Positions 6,187 to 12,323 of a DNA stretch of 15,217 nucleotides are shown here, in pieces. The notes below the pieces were generated by a model. That model saw only the letters and a program-made list of their open reading frames with translations. It had not been told where the DNA came from and ran no database searches. Source of the stretch: CAZPAV01 sp964584755 (GTDB taxonomy: Bacteria; Actinomycetota; Acidimicrobiia; Spongiisociales; UBA5794); the NCBI GenBank assembly GCA_964584755.1, contig CAZPAV010000058.1, positions 1-15,217 of the forward strand, in the 5' to 3' direction. The translations under genes were made by a program, and so were the position numbers. Position 1 is the first letter of the stretch; each line of letters starts with the position of its first letter.

Positions 6187-6927
6187 TCAGGATACCGAAC
6201 CGCGCACCCGGGACACCTCGAACACCGCCAGCGTGACGGCCGCGGCGGCGTTGAGCGACTCGACGCCGCCCGCCATCGGCACCCGGACGAGGACGTCGAG
6301 GCGCGCGCGCACGAGCCGTGCCAGACCCCTGTCCTCGGCACCCACCACCACCGCCACCGCATCGGCGAGGAGCTCGAGACCGAAGAGGGAGCGTTCGGCC
6401 GTGGCCTCCAGCCCCACCCGCCACAGGCCGAGCGATCCGAGACGACCCACCGCGTCGGCGATCGAGCTGACCGTCGCCACCGGCAGCCGTTCGAGCGCTC
6501 CGGCGGCCGTCTTGAAGGCGGTCGCTCCCAACGGCGCGGCGCGGCGCGTCCCCACGACGAGACCGGTCATCCCCGCGGCGAGGGCCGAGCGCGCCGCGGC
6601 GCCCACGTTCCGCGGATCCTGGAGATGGTCGAGCACGAGGAGGGCCGGCGGATCCTCGATCGCGACCACGTCCTCGAGCGTCCGCCCCTCGATGGGGCGG
6701 GCCCGGGCCACGACACCCTGGGGCGCGGCCGTCCTCGCCCAAGGGCGCACGTCGTCGACGACCTCGACGCGGGCCCCAGCGGCGAGCGCGGCGCGGCGGA
6801 GGGCCGCGTAGGGTGCGGCGCCGAGCCGGGCGCGCTCGATCCGCAGGAGGTCCACCCGGCCGTGGTCGACGGCGGCCGCCACGGCGTGGCGACCCTCGAT
6901 CTCACTCCCGATGCCAGCGCGCGCCAT
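6187..6927 (-). CDS. rlmB: 23S rRNA 2'-O-methyltransferase, TrmH/SpoU family (RlmB-like)
   Basis: A 246-residue SAM-dependent RNA ribose methyltransferase of the SPOUT (knotted) class. The N-terminus (residues 5-60, IGSEIEGRHAVAAAV) is the RNA-binding SpoU substrate domain. The three catalytic motifs are present: LLVLDHLQDPRNVGAAARSA (Asn107, Arg113), VVVGAEDRGL (Glu198) and ESLNAAAAVTLAVFEVSR (Ser224-Asn226). E. coli RlmB methylates G2251 of 23S rRNA; the exact target here is inferred, since tRNA-acting relatives share the motifs. The ATG at 6927 is chosen because an AGGA ribosome binding site lies 8 bases upstream and the family N-terminus starts here. It overlaps the 3' end of cysS by 26 bases, so the two are translationally linked. 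The cysS-rlmB pair is conserved in Actinomycetota. Confidence 0.9.
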   Translation of the reverse strand: MARAGIGSEIEGRHAVAAAVDHGRVDLLRIERARLGAAPYAALRRAALAAGARVEVVDDVRPWARTAAPQGVVARARPIEGRTLEDVVAIEDPPALLVLDHLQDPRNVGAAARSALAAGMTGLVVGTRRAAPLGATAFKTAAGALERLPVATVSSIADAVGRLGSLGLWRVGLEATAERSLFGLELLADAVAVVVGAEDRGLARLVRARLDVLVRVPMAGGVESLNAAAAVTLAVFEVSRVRGSVS

Positions 6928-8287
6928 CGGGCGTGTCCTCCACGACGATGCCGATCGCCGCCAGGGCATCACGGATGGCATCCGCGGTCGTCCAGTCCCG
7001 CTCGCGGCGGGCCCGCGCCCGTCGTGCCAGGAGACCGTCGACGCCGGGCTCGGCCCGGAAGCGGGCCGCCAGCGTGTCGAGCGCGGGAGCGAGGTCGGCG
7101 ACGTCCACCTGGGGTTCGGCGATCCCGAGCACATCCGTTATCGCGTCGTACGCCGCGGCGAACGAGCCGGCCGGCTCCCCGGAGTCGAGACGCTTGTTGC
7201 CCTCCCGGACCACCTCGAAGAGCACCCCGAGTCCCCCGGCGACGTCGAGGTCGTCGCCGAGTGCCGCCCGGAAACGCTCGACGAGCGCGGGGTCGGGAGG
7301 CTCGGCGGCGACGCCCACGCGACGGCGAAACGCCCACAGGCGGCGCAGCGACGCCTCGGCGTCGACGACGGCCTCCGGGGAGAACTCCACCGGCTTGCGG
7401 TAGTGCGTCCGGAGGTAGAAGAGCCGGAGGGCCACGGGGTCGTAACGGTCGAGGGCCTCCCGCAGGTCCACGAGGTGACCGGTGGACTTCGACATCTTCT
7501 CTCCGGAGAGGTTGACCATCCCGTTGTGGACCCAGTACCGGGCGAACGTCGTGCCGGTGGCGGCCTCCGACTGGGCGATCTCGTTCTCGTGGTGGGGGAA
7601 GATGAGATCCTGCCCACCGCCGTGGATGTCGAATCCGTCCCCCAGGTAGCGACGGGCCATCGCCGAGCACTCGATGTGCCACCCGGGGCGTCCTCGACCC
7701 CAGGGCGAGTCCCAGGTCGGCTCTCCGGGCTTGGCCCCCTTCCAGAGGGCGAAATCGAGGGGATCGCGCTTGTGAGCACCGGGCTCCACCCTCGCACCGG
7801 CACGGAGGTCATCGGGATCGTGCCGCGAGAGCTTCCCGTACTCGGGGTAGGAGCGGACCGCGAAGTAGACGTCGTCGCCGGCGACGTAGGCGTGAGCCCG
7901 GTCGATGAGCGTCTCGATGAGCGCGATCATCCCGCCGACGTGCTCGGTGGCGCGCGGCTCCACGGTCGGCTCCTGCACCCGGAGCGCCCGATACGCCGCG
8001 CTGAACGCCGCGTAGGAGCGAGCCGCCACCTCCTCGGTCGAGATCCCCTCGGCGTGGGCGCGGGCGATGATCTTGTCGTCGACGTCGGTGACGTTCCGGA
8101 CGTAGGTGACGTCGTTCCCCAGCCAGCGCAGGTAGCGCACGAGCACGTCGAAGACGACCGCGGACCGCCCGTGGCCGAGGTGGGGGTCCGCTTGCACCGT
8201 GGGCCCGCAGACGTAGATGGCGACCTTCCCGGGATCCCGCGGTCGGAACGTCGTCCGGACGCGCCCGAGGGTGGTGAAGAGCTCCAT
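6902..8287 (-). CDS. cysS: Cysteinyl-tRNA synthetase
   Basis: A 461-residue class I aminoacyl-tRNA synthetase that charges tRNA-Cys with cysteine in the cytosol. The HIGH-type motif is PHLGHGR (residues 35-41) and the KMSKS motif is GEKMSKS (262-268). The zinc ligands that select cysteine are in place: Cys27, Cys207, His232 and Glu236 (HGGGQDLIFPHHENE). The C-terminal helical region and tail are full length, which separates it from the related MshC ligase. I start at ATG 8287, where the family N-terminus MELFTTLGR begins, rather than at ATG 8299, which adds only MRRP. TACCAT lies 10 bases upstream on the minus strand, so the transcript may be leaderless or nearly so. The gene diverges from the GDPD gene with 53 bases between starts and overlaps rlmB at its 3' end. 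Confidence 0.95.
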   Translation of the reverse strand: MELFTTLGRVRTTFRPRDPGKVAIYVCGPTVQADPHLGHGRSAVVFDVLVRYLRWLGNDVTYVRNVTDVDDKIIARAHAEGISTEEVAARSYAAFSAAYRALRVQEPTVEPRATEHVGGMIALIETLIDRAHAYVAGDDVYFAVRSYPEYGKLSRHDPDDLRAGARVEPGAHKRDPLDFALWKGAKPGEPTWDSPWGRGRPGWHIECSAMARRYLGDGFDIHGGGQDLIFPHHENEIAQSEAATGTTFARYWVHNGMVNLSGEKMSKSTGHLVDLREALDRYDPVALRLFYLRTHYRKPVEFSPEAVVDAEASLRRLWAFRRRVGVAAEPPDPALVERFRAALGDDLDVAGGLGVLFEVVREGNKRLDSGEPAGSFAAAYDAITDVLGIAEPQVDVADLAPALDTLAARFRAEPGVDGLLARRARARRERDWTTADAIRDALAAIGIVVEDTPDGARWHRE

Positions 8288-8297
8288 GGGTCGCCGC

Positions 8298-8303
8298 ATG
8301 GTA
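8298..8303 (-). promoter_or_regulatory. Possible -10 element (TACCAT) for cysS
   Basis: TACCAT on the minus strand lies 10 bases before ATG 8287 in the 53-base divergent region shared with the GDPD gene. The spacing is a little longer than at the clearer leaderless starts. The alternative start ATG 8299 lies inside this hexamer. Confidence 0.3.
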
Positions 8304-8326
8304 TCAGGGGCGACCGGACACCCGGG

Positions 8327-8332
8327 TAGGAT
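8327..8332 (+). promoter_or_regulatory. Leaderless -10 element (TAGGAT) for the GDPD gene
   Basis: TAGGAT is followed by 8 bases (CCGAGCCG) and the ATG at 8341, placing the transcription start at or just before the start codon. No clear -35 element is seen. Confidence 0.5.
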
Positions 8333-8340
8333 CCGAGCCG

Positions 8341-9060
8341 ATGGCCTCGCCTCTCGGACCCGGCCCGCTCGTGTACGGACACCGCGGCGCCGCCGCCCAC
8401 GCCCCGGAGAACACGATCGCGGCGTTCCTCCTCGCTCTCGAGCAGGGCGCAGCCGGCGTCGAGTTCGACGTGCGCCGTTCTCGGGACGGAGCGCTCATCG
8501 TCCACCACGACGACCGGCACCCCGCGGTGGGGCGATTCGCCGACCGAGATCTCGCCGAGATCCGGGACGCCCTCCCCGATCTCCCCACCCTCGAGGAGGT
8601 GCTCGACGCCGTTCCCGGCTTCCTCGACGTGGAGATCAAGAACGACATCTTCGAGGCCGGGTTCGACCGGCGCCGGCGCATCGTGGACCAGGTGGTGGCG
8701 GCGCTCCGTCGCGCCGGCGTGGTGTCCCGCTGCCTCGTCTCCTCCTTCGACCCGCTCACCGTGCGGCGGGTGCGGGAGCTCGCGCCCGAGCTCCTCACCG
8801 GGCAGCTCCTCACCGAGTGGATCGATCCCTTGGAGGTGCTGCCCTGGATCGCCCGCGACGGGCACGACGCCCTGCACCTCCCCCACTCCCGGCTCGAGGC
8901 CGACCGGGCGTCCCGGGTCGTCGCCGCGGCGGCGGCGCGCGGCCTCGCCGTGGTCGCCTGGACGGTCGACGACCCCGCCGAGGCACGGCGCCTCGCCGAC
9001 GCCGGCGTCACCGCCGTCATCACCAACGATCCCGCGGCGATCGTGCCGGCCCTCGCCTGA
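8341..9060 (+). CDS. Glycerophosphodiester phosphodiesterase (UgpQ-type)
   Basis: A 239-residue TIM-barrel enzyme of the GDPD family, which hydrolyses glycerophosphodiesters to sn-glycerol-3-phosphate and an alcohol. Visible motifs are YGHRG (catalytic His14, Arg15), APENT (21-25), the metal-binding EFD (Glu41, Asp43), IVHHDD with the second catalytic His56, FLDVEIK (94-100) and the late barrel strands LVSSFDP, AVVAWTVDD and VTAVITNDP. There is no signal peptide, so it is cytosolic, and the length fits the compact UgpQ type. It is the only plus-strand gene inside an otherwise minus-strand conserved block, sitting between cysS and ispF. Its stop is 12 bases from the convergent ispF stop. Substrate specificity cannot be read from the sequence. 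Confidence 0.92.
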   Translation: MASPLGPGPLVYGHRGAAAHAPENTIAAFLLALEQGAAGVEFDVRRSRDGALIVHHDDRHPAVGRFADRDLAEIRDALPDLPTLEEVLDAVPGFLDVEIKNDIFEAGFDRRRRIVDQVVAALRRAGVVSRCLVSSFDPLTVRRVRELAPELLTGQLLTEWIDPLEVLPWIARDGHDALHLPHSRLEADRASRVVAAAAARGLAVVAWTVDDPAEARRLADAGVTAVITNDPAAIVPALA

Positions 9061-9072
9061 CGCGGCGCCGGC

Positions 9073-9564
9073 TCACTCCGGGGAACGGTCACGCGACCGG
9101 AGCTGCGCGACCGCCAGTGCGGCGATGCCCTCCCCCGCACCGAGGATCCCCAGACCGTCCGTCGTGGTCGCCTTCACCGAGACCGCCGTCACCGGCACGT
9201 CCAGCACGCCGGCGAGTCGCCGCCGCATCGCGGTGCGGTGCGGCGCCACCCGCACCTCCTCGGCGACGATGGTGACGTCGACGTTCCCGACGGCGTGACC
9301 CGCCTCGACGACGAGCTCTCGCACCCTCCCGAGCAGCGCCATCGAGTCCGCGCCCTCCCAACGTGGGTCGGTGGAGGGAAAGTGGGTCCCGAGATCGCCG
9401 AGCGCGGCGGCGCCGAGGAGGGCGTCGGCGAGCGCGTGGGCGGCGACGTCGCCGTCCGAGGTCCCGACGAGTCCCATCCCCCGGTCGACGACGACCCCGC
9501 AGAGGAGCAGGGGCGGCTCGCCGCCGAGGCGATGGACGTCGAAACCGAGACCGGTGCGGATCAC
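9073..9564 (-). CDS. ispF: 2-C-methyl-D-erythritol 2,4-cyclodiphosphate synthase
   Basis: A 163-residue trimeric enzyme of the non-mevalonate (MEP) isoprenoid pathway. It converts 4-diphosphocytidyl-methylerythritol 2-phosphate to the 2,4-cyclodiphosphate with release of CMP. The metal ligands are Asp9 and His11 (GFDVHRLG) and His43 (TSDGDVAAHALADALLGA). The substrate region HFPSTDPRW follows, and the C-terminal KATTTDGLGILGAGEGIAALA carries the CMP-binding threonines. The GTG start overlaps the ispD stop by 4 bases (GTGA), giving translational coupling, and the full family length is present. The long open frame upstream of this start only shadows ispD. It converges with the GDPD gene. IspD makes the precursor of its substrate two steps earlier; IspE is not in the window. 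Confidence 0.96.
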   Translation of the reverse strand: MIRTGLGFDVHRLGGEPPLLLCGVVVDRGMGLVGTSDGDVAAHALADALLGAAALGDLGTHFPSTDPRWEGADSMALLGRVRELVVEAGHAVGNVDVTIVAEEVRVAPHRTAMRRRLAGVLDVPVTAVSVKATTTDGLGILGAGEGIAALAVAQLRSRDRSPE

Positions 9565-10181
9565 GGGCCCGACCTCCCGAGGAGGGCCGCGGCGATGGCG
9601 AGGTCTCCCGGGTACGTGATCTTGAGATTGCGGGGATCCCCGGCGACCGTCACCACCGTACCCCCGACGGCCTCGACGAGGGAGGCGTCGTCGGTGGCGT
9701 CCTCCTCGGCGCGACGGTGGGCCGCGACGAGCACGTCGAGACGGAAGCCCTGGGGGGTCTGCGCCACGACGAGTCGCGACCGATCCACCGTGCGGAGGAC
9801 ACGATCGCCGTCGACCACCTTGACCGTGTCGCGGACCGCCACGGCAGGGACGACGCCGTCGACGTCGCCGCGCCGGAGCCGCGCCACGACCCGTCGGACG
9901 AGCTCGGCCCCGGCAAGTGGGCGCGCCGCGTCGTGAACGAGGACGAACTCCGTCTCCGGGGGTAGGGTCGCCAGACCCGCCGCCACCGAGTCGCGGCGGC
10001 GCGCGCCCCCCGCCACGCCGCCGGGGACGTCCCCGACGACGACCACCTCGGCCACCCCGGCCGCGGTGAGGTCGTCGACGGCCCACCGCCACAGCTCCCG
10101 GCCGGCGAGACACACCCGGTGCTTCGGCCGGCCGAAACGCCGCCCTGCGCCCGCCGCCACGACGACGGCTCGCAGGCTCAC
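9561..10181 (-). CDS. ispD: 2-C-methyl-D-erythritol 4-phosphate cytidylyltransferase
   Basis: A 206-residue nucleotidyltransferase that joins CTP to methylerythritol 4-phosphate in the MEP pathway. The N-terminal CTP loop is AAGAGRRFGRPK, with the catalytic Arg15 and Lys20 in the expected places. Later motifs are LVHDAARPL (81-89), VVAQTPQGFR (138-147), DDASLVE (164-170) and GDPRNLKITYPGDL, whose Lys187 matches the substrate-binding lysine. It is slightly shorter than the E. coli enzyme but complete. The GTG start overlaps the stop of the PIN/TRAM gene by 4 bases (GTGA), and its own stop overlaps ispF in the same way, so all three are coupled. The order carD - PIN/TRAM - ispD - ispF links transcription control and isoprenoid synthesis on one likely operon. 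Confidence 0.96.
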   Translation of the reverse strand: MSLRAVVVAAGAGRRFGRPKHRVCLAGRELWRWAVDDLTAAGVAEVVVVGDVPGGVAGGARRRDSVAAGLATLPPETEFVLVHDAARPLAGAELVRRVVARLRRGDVDGVVPAVAVRDTVKVVDGDRVLRTVDRSRLVVAQTPQGFRLDVLVAAHRRAEEDATDDASLVEAVGGTVVTVAGDPRNLKITYPGDLAIAAALLGRSGP

Positions 10182-11260
10182 GATGCCGGACGCGCGAAGA
10201 GCATCCTCCCCAGGGACGTGCGCACCATGTTCGAGACCTCCACCTCGAGGGTCTCCCCGATGCTATCGGCCGCTCCGGCCACGACCACCATGGTCCCGTC
10301 CTCGAGGTAGCCGATCCCCTGGCCCGGTTCCGAGCCCGCCTTGGCGATGGTGACCCGGGCGCGATCGCCCGCGGCGAGCATGGGGCGCAGCGCCTCGCCC
10401 AGGGCGTGTGGGTTGAGGACCCGGATCCCGCGCAACTCGGCCGCCCGCGCCAGGTTGGCGTCGGTCGTCACCAACACGGCGCGGTGGCGTTCCGCGAGGG
10501 TGAGGAGCTTCGCGTCGACGTCGAGGACGCCGGGGACGGTCTCCTCGAGCACGAGGAAGCGTCCCCCGGCCTCCGTCCGAAGTGCCTCGAGCACCTCGAG
10601 ACCCCGCCGGCCACGACGCCGTCGGTCCGGATCCCCGGCATCGGCGATCCCCTGGAGCTCGTCGACGACGAAGGCGGGCACCCACACGTCGCCGGTCATC
10701 ACGCCGGCCCGGAGCAGCGGGAGCACCCGCCCGTCCACCGCCGCGGAGGAGTCCACGAGATGGGCGCCCCCTCCACCGGTGCCCCGCGGCGTCGGGGCTC
10801 GCCGCTCCCGGGAGAAGACGTCGGCGCCGCGCACCGCGAGGACCTTCCCTCCGGCGATCCCGGAGATCCCCACCACGAGCGCTCCGAGCGGCCATCCGAC
10901 CGGGTCGGGGAGCAGCACCACGAGGGGAACGGCGACGACCGCCCCCACGCCCACGACGACGCCGAATCCCCCGGCGAGGAGCTGGGCCGCCGACATGGCG
11001 CCGAACCACGACGGCGCCTCGTCGATCATGCGGGCGGTGGCCCGGCCCACCACGCCACCGAGGACGTAGCCGATCCCGGCACCGAGAACGGCGCCGACCA
11101 CCGGGGCCATCTCGGGGGCGACCAGGGCACTCGATCCCGACTCCCCCAACGCCACCCCGACCGCCTGTCCGGCGGCGGTGGACGCCAGGGTGACGAGCAG
11201 TCGCACGAACTCGACGACCACCGGGGCACCGGCACGGGAACGGCGGGGAACGACCTTCAC
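10178..11260 (-). CDS. Membrane-anchored PIN/TRAM domain protein (YacL-like)
   Basis: A 360-residue protein. Residues 15-145 contain about four hydrophobic, glycine-rich segments (near 16-38, 52-72, 92-118 and 122-142). Residues 166-285 form a PIN nuclease-like domain with acidic positions at LVDSSAAVDGR (Asp170, Asp176), VPAFVVDELQ (Asp200, Glu201), VLDVDAKL and VLVTTDANLARAA (Asp267). Residues 297-352 are a TRAM-type RNA-binding domain (AAGDRARVTIAKAG, GIGYLEDGTMVVV). This matches the layout of Bacillus YacL, predicted to be a membrane-tethered RNase or RNA-binding protein; its physiological substrate is not established. I start at GTG 11260 because TATCTT lies 5 bases upstream, rather than at GTG 11296, which would place the promoter inside the coding sequence. 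It lies between carD and ispD and is coupled to ispD. Confidence 0.88.
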   Translation of the reverse strand: MKVVPRRSRAGAPVVVEFVRLLVTLASTAAGQAVGVALGESGSSALVAPEMAPVVGAVLGAGIGYVLGGVVGRATARMIDEAPSWFGAMSAAQLLAGGFGVVVGVGAVVAVPLVVLLPDPVGWPLGALVVGISGIAGGKVLAVRGADVFSRERRAPTPRGTGGGGAHLVDSSAAVDGRVLPLLRAGVMTGDVWVPAFVVDELQGIADAGDPDRRRRGRRGLEVLEALRTEAGGRFLVLEETVPGVLDVDAKLLTLAERHRAVLVTTDANLARAAELRGIRVLNPHALGEALRPMLAAGDRARVTIAKAGSEPGQGIGYLEDGTMVVVAGAADSIGETLEVEVSNMVRTSLGRMLFARPAS

Positions 11261-11265
11261 GAGGG

Positions 11266-11271
11266 AAGATA
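11266..11271 (-). promoter_or_regulatory. Leaderless -10 element (TATCTT) for the PIN/TRAM-ispD-ispF operon
   Basis: On the minus strand TATCTT is followed by 5 bases (CCCTC) and the GTG at 11260. This suggests that the PIN/TRAM-ispD-ispF set has its own promoter in the 61-base gap after carD, in addition to any read-through. It also supports the shorter start for the PIN/TRAM protein. Confidence 0.5.
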
Positions 11272-11321
11272 TCGGCGCGCGGGGGGCACGGCTCAAGTCG
11301 TGCGTGGCGCTCGGCCCCCGT

Positions 11322-12277
11322 TCACGTCTCGGCAGGCTGTTCCACCTTGGGGAGCGCCCGGTCGAGCTTCTTGATGGCGTCCTCCTCCTCGAGGTCGAGG
11401 GAGAAGCGGAGCTCCGAGACGATGATGAGCCGGGCCCGGGCGAGCATCCGCTTCAGGGCGGGCGAGATGCCCTTGACCTGTTGGGCGTAGGTGAGGTCGC
11501 GGACCACCTCGGCCACCTGGTAGATGTCGCCGCTGTTGATCTTCTCGGTGAGCAGCTTGTACCAGCGGCTCCAGTTGGCTCCCGCCTCCTGCGGCGGCTC
11601 CTTGAAGACGGCGAACACCCGCCGCGCCTCGGCCTTGGAGATGACGGGACGTACTCCGAGCTCCACGGCGCGTGCCACCGGAACGCTGAGGACGAGCTGG
11701 TCGGTGGCGACCTCGAGCACGAAGTAGTCGACCATGGCGCCGTCGAGCTCGCGGCGCACCTTCTTGACGATCGTGGCGGCGCCGTGGTGCGGGTACACCA
11801 CCTTGTCCCCCACCGCGAACGGGCTCGTCGCCTTCTTCGCACGGGCTCCGGCAGCCGCCTTCCCCTTCGCAGGGGCCTTCNNNNNNNNNNNNNNNNNNNN
11901 NNNNNNNNNNNNNNNNNNNNNNNNNNNNNNNNNNNNNNNNNNNNNNNNNNNNNNNNNNNNNNNNNNNNNNNNNNNNNNNNCGTCGCCTTCTTCGCACGGG
12001 CTCCGGCAGCCGCCTTCCCCTTCGCAGGGGCCTTCGCCTCGGCGGCGCCCTTCGCTTTCGCGGCAGCCTTCGCCTTCGCAGGGGCCTTCGCCTTCGCAGG
12101 GGCCTTCGCCTTCGCGGCAGCCTTCGCCTTCGCAGGGGCCTTCTGCGTGGCCTTCGCCTTGGCGGCGCTCTTCGCCTTGGCGGGAGCCTTCGCCTTCGCC
12201 GCGGCCTTCGCCGGCGCCTTCGTGCCGGCCTTCGCCTTGGAGGCCGCCTTCTTCGCAGGGGGTTTCTTCGTCGCCAC
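11322..12277 (-). CDS. carD: CarD-family RNA polymerase-binding regulator with H1-like tail, interrupted by an assembly gap
   Basis: The C-terminal part encodes a CarD/CdnL protein: FAVGDKVVYPHHGAATIVKK is the RNA polymerase-binding (RID) domain, and a helical DNA-interacting domain follows (EAGANWSRWYKLLTEKINSG to LDLEEEDAIKKLDRAL). CarD binds the RNA polymerase beta subunit and stabilises open complexes, notably at rRNA promoters. About 103 residues of Lys/Ala/Pro-rich sequence (VATKKPPAKKAASKAKAG and AKAPAK-type repeats) precede it, like a histone H1 tail. The written sequence changes frame across 100 Ns, but removing the Ns and one copy of the 55-base flanking duplicate (155 bases) gives one 267-codon frame of 266 residues. 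So this is probably one intact gene. The GTG at 12277 is the first start after an upstream TAGACT element. It sits between disA and the PIN/TRAM gene, as expected for the actinobacterial carD-ispD-ispF block. Confidence 0.85.
11826..11880. repeat. 55-bp duplicate, left copy, ending exactly at the N gap
   Basis: These 55 bases are identical to 11981-12035. The left copy ends at the last base before the Ns and the right copy starts at the first base after them. This is the pattern of two contigs sharing an unmerged end overlap and not of a biological tandem repeat. Confidence 0.9.
11881..11980. other. Scaffold gap of exactly 100 Ns inside carD
   Basis: One hundred unknown bases, a usual placeholder for a gap of unmeasured size. 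The flanking 55-base identity and the restored reading frame after collapse suggest that no real sequence is missing here. Confidence 0.97.
11981..12035. repeat. 55-bp duplicate, right copy, starting exactly at the N gap
   Basis: Identical to 11826-11880. It continues directly into the Lys/Ala-rich coding repeats of carD, whose low complexity would explain why the assembler stopped here. Confidence 0.9.
12072..12143 (-). repeat. 18-bp coding repeats in the CarD tail
   Basis: The unit GCCTTCGCAGGGGCCTTC (plus-strand reading) occurs at 12072-12089, 12090-12107 and 12126-12143, with a diverged copy at 12108-12125. A further partial unit adjoins the gap. Read on the minus strand each unit encodes a Lys/Ala/Pro hexapeptide of the AKAPAK type. 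Confidence 0.85.
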
Positions 12278-12285
12278 GGGTCTCA

Positions 12286-12302
12286 CCGGCTCGGGGAGCC
12301 GG
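12286..12302 (-). terminator. Stem-loop between disA and carD
   Basis: A perfect 7-bp stem CCGGCTC/GAGCCGG closes a 3-base loop, 8 bases before the carD GTG. There is no U-tract. It may be a weak terminator after disA or a structure at the 5' end of the carD message, because the TAGACT element at 12304-12309 would start transcription within it. Confidence 0.3.
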
Positions 12303-12303
12303 C

Positions 12304-12309
12304 AGTCTA
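12304..12309 (-). promoter_or_regulatory. Candidate -10 element (TAGACT) for carD
   Basis: TAGACT on the minus strand lies in the 46-base gap between the disA stop and the carD GTG at 12277. The 26-base distance implies a short leader that includes the stem-loop. A GGTGAG ribosome-binding-site-like sequence precedes the GTG. Confidence 0.35.
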
Positions 12310-12323
12310 CCCGGCCGTGTCGA

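Noticed and set aside
6902..8287. Possible mycothiol ligase MshC in place of CysS.
   Set aside because: The protein has the full C-terminal region and length of CysRS and lies in the conserved cysS-rlmB pair.
8288..8299. The upstream ATG for cysS at 8299.
   Set aside because: It adds only MRRP before the conserved N-terminus, and its ATG falls inside the candidate -10 element.
9061..9072. A terminator between the convergent GDPD and ispF genes.
   Set aside because: Only 12 GC-rich bases are present, with no stem-loop plus U-tract. The 3-base gap at 4768-4770 likewise holds none.
11826..12143. Repeats around the gap as a CRISPR array or mobile-element end.
   Set aside because: They are in-frame codon repeats for Lys/Ala/Pro with no unique spacers, and the 55-base pair is explained by contig overlap.
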